DNA of 64,000 nt from NCBI GenBank assembly GCA_035545735.1, contig DASZXS010000054.1, positions 1-64,000 on the forward strand, written 5' to 3'. The notes under the pieces are model-generated. The model searched no databases. It was not told where the DNA came from and worked only from the letters and a program-made list of their open reading frames with translations. The position numbers and the translations under genes were made by a program. The DNA comes from JAJYKC01 sp035545735 (GTDB lineage Bacteria > Acidobacteriota > Terriglobia > Bryobacterales > Bryobacteraceae). This document shows positions 60,427 to 64,000 of the stretch, in pieces; positions within the stretch are counted from its first letter, which is position 1; the number at the start of each line of letters is the position of its first letter.

Positions 60427-62064
60427 TCAGAATTCCTGCGTCACGCGCAACACTTCCTCGGGAGTGGTGACGCCTTCGCGAATCTTCATCCATCCGTCTT
60501 CGCGCAGGTTCCGCATCCCATTGCGGCGCGCCGCGTCGGTGATCTTCGAGGCGTCTTCGTTCGCCATGACGCTGGTGCGCAGCTCCTCATTCATCTCCAT
60601 CAGCTCAAAGATTCCCACGCGCCCCTTGTATCCGCTGCCGAAGCACGCCTCGCAGCCCGAGCCCCGGAACACTTGTACGTGCTCGCCAAACGGCGATAGC
60701 TTCGTACCGGCCGGCGCTTTGCAGTTCCGGCAAATGGTGCGCACCAGGCGCTGGGCGAGCACGCCCACCACCGACGAGGTGATCAGATAATTCTCGACGC
60801 CCATGTCGGTCAGGCGAGTGATGGCGCTGGGCGCGTCGTTGGTATGCAGCGTCGAAAAAACGAAGTGGCCGGTTAGCGCGGCGCGAATGGCGACGTCGGC
60901 GGTGTCGCGGTCACGAATTTCGCCCACCATAATGACGTCCGGATCCTGCCGGACAATGTGGCGCAAACCCGATGCGAAAGTCAGCCCGATCTGAGGATTG
61001 ACGTGAATCTGGTTGATTCCATCCATCTGATATTCCACCGGGTCTTCAATCGTGATGATCTTCCGGGCCGGCGTGTTGATCAGCTTTAGCGCGGAATAGA
61101 GGGTGGTCGATTTACCGCTGCCGGTGGGGCCCGTCACCAGAAAGATGCCGTGCGGGAGCAGCGCGTAATGCTCCATGCGCGCCAGCATGTGCTTGTCGAA
61201 GCCCAGTTTTTGAAGATCGTAGAAATCCCCGGCGGAACGGTCCAGAAGGCGCATCACGACGCTTTCCCCGTACATCGTGGGCAGCGTTGAAACACGAAGA
61301 TCCACTTCGCGCCCGAGCGTCTTGATCTTGATGCGCCCGTCCTGGGGAAGCCTCCGCTCCGCGATGTTCAGTTTCGCCATCAGCTTCACGCGCGAAATGA
61401 TGGCCGCCTTCAAATCCCTCGGCGGCGCGTCCTGATTGTAGAGAACGCCGTCGATACGGTAGCGTACACGGAACTCCCGCTCGAACGGTTCGATGTGAAT
61501 ATCGCTGGCGCGCTTTTCGACGGCCGAGGCGATCATGGCGTTCACCAGGCGGATCACCGGCGCTTCACTCGCCATGTCGCGCAGATGTTCCAGGTCTTCG
61601 GAGAGAGCCGCGCCGTCCTCTCCCAGCTCGGTCTCCGGCCTGGCCATTTCGCCGAAGTACTTGTCGATGGCCTCCAGAATTTCCTGCTCCGGCGCGAGCG
61701 CCGTCACCACTCGTAAGCCCGTGGAATTCTGCACCGCGGCGATGGTTTCGAAATCCATCGGGTCCGCCATCGCAAGCTGCACGCTATGATCGAACAACGC
61801 GAGCGGCAGGCAGCGAAACTGGCGGAGAAAGCGCGGAGAAAGCGATTCCGTCTCGGGCGAGACCGCGGGCGGCCCTTCAATCGACACCAGAGGAACGCCA
61901 AGCTGATCGCTCAGCGCCGCGAGCACGTCCCGCGCCGCGATGAACCCCAGATCCACCAGCACCTTCCCGAGTTTCTCGCCGCGTTCCTTCTGGAGTTCCA
62001 GCGCGCGTTCGAGATCCTCGGCGGTAATTTGTTTGCGCTCGATGAGAAGCTCACCCAGCCGCAT
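60427..62064 (-). CDS. gspE: type II secretion ATPase GspE
   Basis: 545 residues from the ATG at 62064; a TTG one codon earlier is in frame. An N-terminal MshEN-type domain (LGELLIERKQITAEDLERALELQ), then the ATPase: Walker A GPTGSGKSTT, Asp box and Walker B (DPDVIMVGEIRD), His box (LTGHFVFSTLHTNDAPSAITRL) and a four-Cys zinc site (CRNCKAP...CEACFGSG). The long MshEN domain is shared with PilB. It energises pseudopilus growth. Confidence 0.97.
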   Translation of the reverse strand: MRLGELLIERKQITAEDLERALELQKERGEKLGKVLVDLGFIAARDVLAALSDQLGVPLVSIEGPPAVSPETESLSPRFLRQFRCLPLALFDHSVQLAMADPMDFETIAAVQNSTGLRVVTALAPEQEILEAIDKYFGEMARPETELGEDGAALSEDLEHLRDMASEAPVIRLVNAMIASAVEKRASDIHIEPFEREFRVRYRIDGVLYNQDAPPRDLKAAIISRVKLMAKLNIAERRLPQDGRIKIKTLGREVDLRVSTLPTMYGESVVMRLLDRSAGDFYDLQKLGFDKHMLARMEHYALLPHGIFLVTGPTGSGKSTTLYSALKLINTPARKIITIEDPVEYQMDGINQIHVNPQIGLTFASGLRHIVRQDPDVIMVGEIRDRDTADVAIRAALTGHFVFSTLHTNDAPSAITRLTDMGVENYLITSSVVGVLAQRLVRTICRNCKAPAGTKLSPFGEHVQVFRGSGCEACFGSGYKGRVGIFELMEMNEELRTSVMANEDASKITDAARRNGMRNLREDGWMKIREGVTTPEEVLRVTQEF

Positions 62065-62603
62065 CAAAATTCCTCAACGGTAACCGCGTGTTCGAGCGCT
62101 CCGGCGCGCTTGGCATCGATCAGCTTTCCCTTCTCTCCGGTCATCACCACCTGCGAAGGAATCCCCGTGCGATCCTGCCAGGGATATTGCGTCAGCGTCA
62201 CGCCCAGGACCACTTTTTCACCGGCTGGCACCGTGTCGAGAGACGACGCAGTGGATGCCAGCATGTCCGCCATGGCGGTCTTCAATCTGGGAAGCCGTTC
62301 CGCCATTTTCTTGTGATTATCGGCCACGTTCTGCTTGGTCATGAACTGATGGAACGGGTTGAGGCTTGGGCCGGGAGCCAGATCGATCTCGGCCGTGAAT
62401 ACCGCGCCGTAGCCGTCAAGATAGACCCCGCGCGTGGTGCCGAGCAGAAGATAGGGATCGCCGGGCCACAAGTTCGAGAGCCTCGAGTTGAGCGCCCGTT
62501 CGCTGGCCGATATTTCCGCCCGGCTCACCTTCGTTTTAGACGCGTGCCCGGTTTGCGAAAAAATCGCAGCGCACAGCGCCAATACCGGCAGCAGACGTTT
62601 CAT
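62064..62603 (-). CDS. exported protein of unknown function upstream of gspE
   Basis: 179 residues with a signal peptide (MKRLLPVLALCAAIFSQTGHA). The mature part (SERALNSRLSNLWPGDPYLLLGTTRGVYLDGYGAVFTAEIDLAPG...KTAMADMLASTASSLDTVPAGEKVVLGVTLTQYPWQ) is compact and mixed alpha/beta and matches no family I know. It overlaps the anti-sigma stop (ATGA) and the gspE start (TGATG), so it is translated inside the secretion operon, between the regulators and the machinery. Confidence 0.83.
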   Translation of the reverse strand: MKRLLPVLALCAAIFSQTGHASKTKVSRAEISASERALNSRLSNLWPGDPYLLLGTTRGVYLDGYGAVFTAEIDLAPGPSLNPFHQFMTKQNVADNHKKMAERLPRLKTAMADMLASTASSLDTVPAGEKVVLGVTLTQYPWQDRTGIPSQVVMTGEKGKLIDAKRAGALEHAVTVEEF

Positions 62604-63211
62604 CGGCTGACGCCGTCCGTCGGGCTGAGCTGCTGCGAGCTGTAGGCCAGCTTGCGCTCCAGCGCCGTTCGTTTGTAGAGATTTTCGTAATTCACCTCGA
62701 ACGCGGCGAGGTCCATGCGGCGCTGTTCGGAAAATCGCTTTCCAGCCGCTTCGAGAAGCTCCGCCGTCTCCCTCTTATCCTGTTGACGCACATCGGCGAC
62801 TGCCTTCGCGATCGCGGCCTGGAGCTTCCGATCGAAACTGTTTTGCAGGTTCTGCTCAATTTCGGCGGCGCTTACCGCCGGGGCCGGGGGAACTTTGGGC
62901 TTCGACATCTCACCATGCGCGACAATCGCCAGCGCGAGCACCGCCGCGGAGGCAAAGCCGGCCACCGGGCCGGGAGTCAGCCATCTTTGCCACCACTTCG
63001 GCTCGAAAATCTTGTCCGAGACAAACGCAATGCGCCGGGGCGGTTCCTCGTCCCGCAGCGCTCCCAGCGCCATGTGGGTTAACCTCAGCCGCTCCATCTC
63101 TTCCCGGCATTCCGCGCAGGAGGCCAGGTGTCCGGAGATGCGCTCCCGCTCCCCGTCGTCCGCTTCCCCCAACAGAAACGCCTTCAAATCCACTTCCAAA
63201 CAATTCGTCAT
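62600..63211 (-). CDS. zinc-finger anti-sigma factor
   Basis: 203 residues from the ATG at 63211. The N-terminal anti-sigma zinc finger is HLASCAECREEM (HxxxCxxC pattern, about residues 28-36) after EVDLKAFLLGEADDGERERISG. A membrane helix (VAGFASAAVLALAIVAHG, about 84-101) is followed by a coiled-coil-like, Gln/Glu/Lys-rich domain outside (AEIEQNLQNSFDRKLQAAIAKAVADVRQQDKRETAELLEAAGKRF). It overlaps the sigma gene by ATGA. It probably holds the sigma factor at the membrane and releases it on an envelope signal. Confidence 0.93.
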   Translation of the reverse strand: MTNCLEVDLKAFLLGEADDGERERISGHLASCAECREEMERLRLTHMALGALRDEEPPRRIAFVSDKIFEPKWWQRWLTPGPVAGFASAAVLALAIVAHGEMSKPKVPPAPAVSAAEIEQNLQNSFDRKLQAAIAKAVADVRQQDKRETAELLEAAGKRFSEQRRMDLAAFEVNYENLYKRTALERKLAYSSQQLSPTDGVSR

Positions 63212-63753
63212 TGAGCACCCCGCGCCATTGGAGCCAAGACGCCCTTCAGCAGATCGAGGGCCGTGTACAGGCGGCTTTTCACCGTCGAAACGGGACAATC
63301 CAGAATCTCCGCCATCTCCTCGAATTTGAATCCCTGGTAGACCTTGAGCAGGACCGCTTCTCTCTGGTCCCCGGAAAGCCGCTTTAATGCCCCGTCGACC
63401 GCTAAACTCCACTCCATCGGGTACATACGGCCGCTTTCCCGGCTGGTGGCGGGCTCCGCCGCGAGTTCTCCCTCGGGCTTCGCCTTTCTCAGCATGGAAA
63501 ACGCCTCGTTATGCGCAATCCGGAACAGCCAGGAAGAAAAACGGGACGGATCGTCTAATTTCTTCAGGTTCTGGTAGGCTTTCAGAAACACGTCCTGGCT
63601 GATATCCAGGGCGTCCTCCCGGTTGCGGACCAGACGTAGAAGATAATTAAAGATACGCTTCTCCCAACGGGACACCAGAAGATTGTAGGACTCGACGTCG
63701 CCGCGGCACGCCTTGACGATGAGGTCGCGGTCCTCCACCTCCCGGAAAATCAA
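63208..63753 (-). CDS. ECF-type RNA polymerase sigma factor
   Basis: 181 residues from a TTG with GGAG 7 bp upstream. Region 2 (SYNLLVSRWEKRIFNYLLRLVRNREDALDISQDVFLKAYQNLKKLDDPSRFSSWLFRIAHNEAFSMLRK) and region 4 (ALKRLSGDQREAVLLKVYQGFKFEEMAEILDCPVSTVKSRLYTALDLLK) are complete. It is followed at once by its anti-sigma and then the type II secretion genes, so it may control this operon. The 85 bp upstream (63754-63838) hold only the Shine-Dalgarno and no clear promoter. Confidence 0.96.
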   Translation of the reverse strand: MIFREVEDRDLIVKACRGDVESYNLLVSRWEKRIFNYLLRLVRNREDALDISQDVFLKAYQNLKKLDDPSRFSSWLFRIAHNEAFSMLRKAKPEGELAAEPATSRESGRMYPMEWSLAVDGALKRLSGDQREAVLLKVYQGFKFEEMAEILDCPVSTVKSRLYTALDLLKGVLAPMARGAQ

Positions 63754-63838
63754 CCTTTGGCTCCTTCTCTAAGACGCTAGCCTCGCTGGAAAAGTCGAAG
63801 ACCTGCCGTAACCTCCACTCTACCGCGGGGCGAAACGA

Positions 63839-64000
63839 CTACTCGAGGCGCCAGGCGAGGTCGGCGGCCTTCATGGGAAACATGCGGGGATACCAGATTG
63901 CAAGATTGCCGGCGTCCGCCGCCCGGTCGTACAGGGCATCGCATACCACCGCCTGGTAGCTCCAGGTCGAGAAGTCCGAAACCGCCGCTTTTCCGTCGCG
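63839..64000 (-). CDS. 3' end of an unknown gene running off the right edge
   Basis: The minus-strand frame from the window edge gives RDGKAAVSDFSTWSYQAVVCDALYDRAADAGNLAIWYPRM, then AADLAWRLE and a TAG at 63841-63839. Third positions are GC-rich. The last 53 residues alone do not identify the family. The gene lies just upstream of the ECF sigma gene in the same direction. Confidence 0.55.
   Translation of the reverse strand, partial: RDGKAAVSDFSTWSYQAVVCDALYDRAADAGNLAIWYPRMFPMKAADLAWRLE

Overview
The window looks like a chromosomal segment of a GC-rich soil Acidobacteriota, most likely the Bryobacterales/Solibacter group. The evidence is an Oar-type TonB-dependent receptor with an N-terminal carboxypeptidase-regulatory-like domain, a giant surface protein ending in the C-terminal domain first named from Solibacter (TIGR03437-like), many Tat- or Sec-exported sugar enzymes, and a PQQ dehydrogenase carrying planctomycete/acidobacterial-type haem domains. 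No rRNA, tRNA or CRISPR array was seen.

Region 1 (1-4.6 kb) is a mobile scar. An intact IS21-family element (istA/istB, ends at about 923 and 3693) sits 13 bp upstream of a small secreted OB-fold-like gene. On its other side it abuts an AT-richer methyltransferase gene that is frameshifted in a 7-A run and whose 3' end runs into the element.

Region 2 (4.6-17 kb) holds exported small-molecule catabolism: a secreted protein of three fused RidA domains, an IclR regulator with a SMP-30/gluconolactonase, an operon of a Tat-exported PLP-fold (SelA-like) enzyme, a Tat-exported RidA and an MFS permease, a CBM9-like protein with a cytochrome-PQQ dehydrogenase fusion, a DUF362 protein, an unknown secreted protein, and an exported RraA-like protein. 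A Tex RNA-binding protein follows.

Region 3 (19.4-39.5 kb) is a carbohydrate and sugar-acid utilisation region: glucuronate isomerase (UxaC), a hexuronate-type MFS carrier, a large GH67/GH115-like glycosidase, an Oar-type TonB receptor translationally coupled to an acetyl-xylan-esterase-like hydrolase, two TPR proteins, a LacI regulator with a cupin and an enolase-superfamily acid-sugar dehydratase, and a convergent operon of an epimerase, a DHDPS-family aldolase and a GH140-like glycosidase. Together these suggest capture, deacylation, hydrolysis and catabolism of a uronate- or apiose-decorated plant polysaccharide.

Region 4 (39.5-50 kb) holds a Ycf46-like AAA ATPase, an acyl-CoA synthetase, a Rieske ferredoxin directly abutting mutM (Fpg), the giant propeller/Ig-like protein, and an abundant-looking exported protein with a long leader and a strong terminator.

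Region 5 (50.2-63.8 kb, all minus strand) is one long type II secretion operon. It starts with an ECF sigma factor and zinc-finger anti-sigma, then an unknown exported protein, GspE-F-G-H-I-J-K, a PilM/PilN-like GspL, a GspM-like and a GspC-like protein, an unknown protein, and secretin GspD carrying a Gly-Tyr-Met repeat insert. Almost every junction overlaps (ATGA or TAATG). The window ends in a truncated minus-strand gene.
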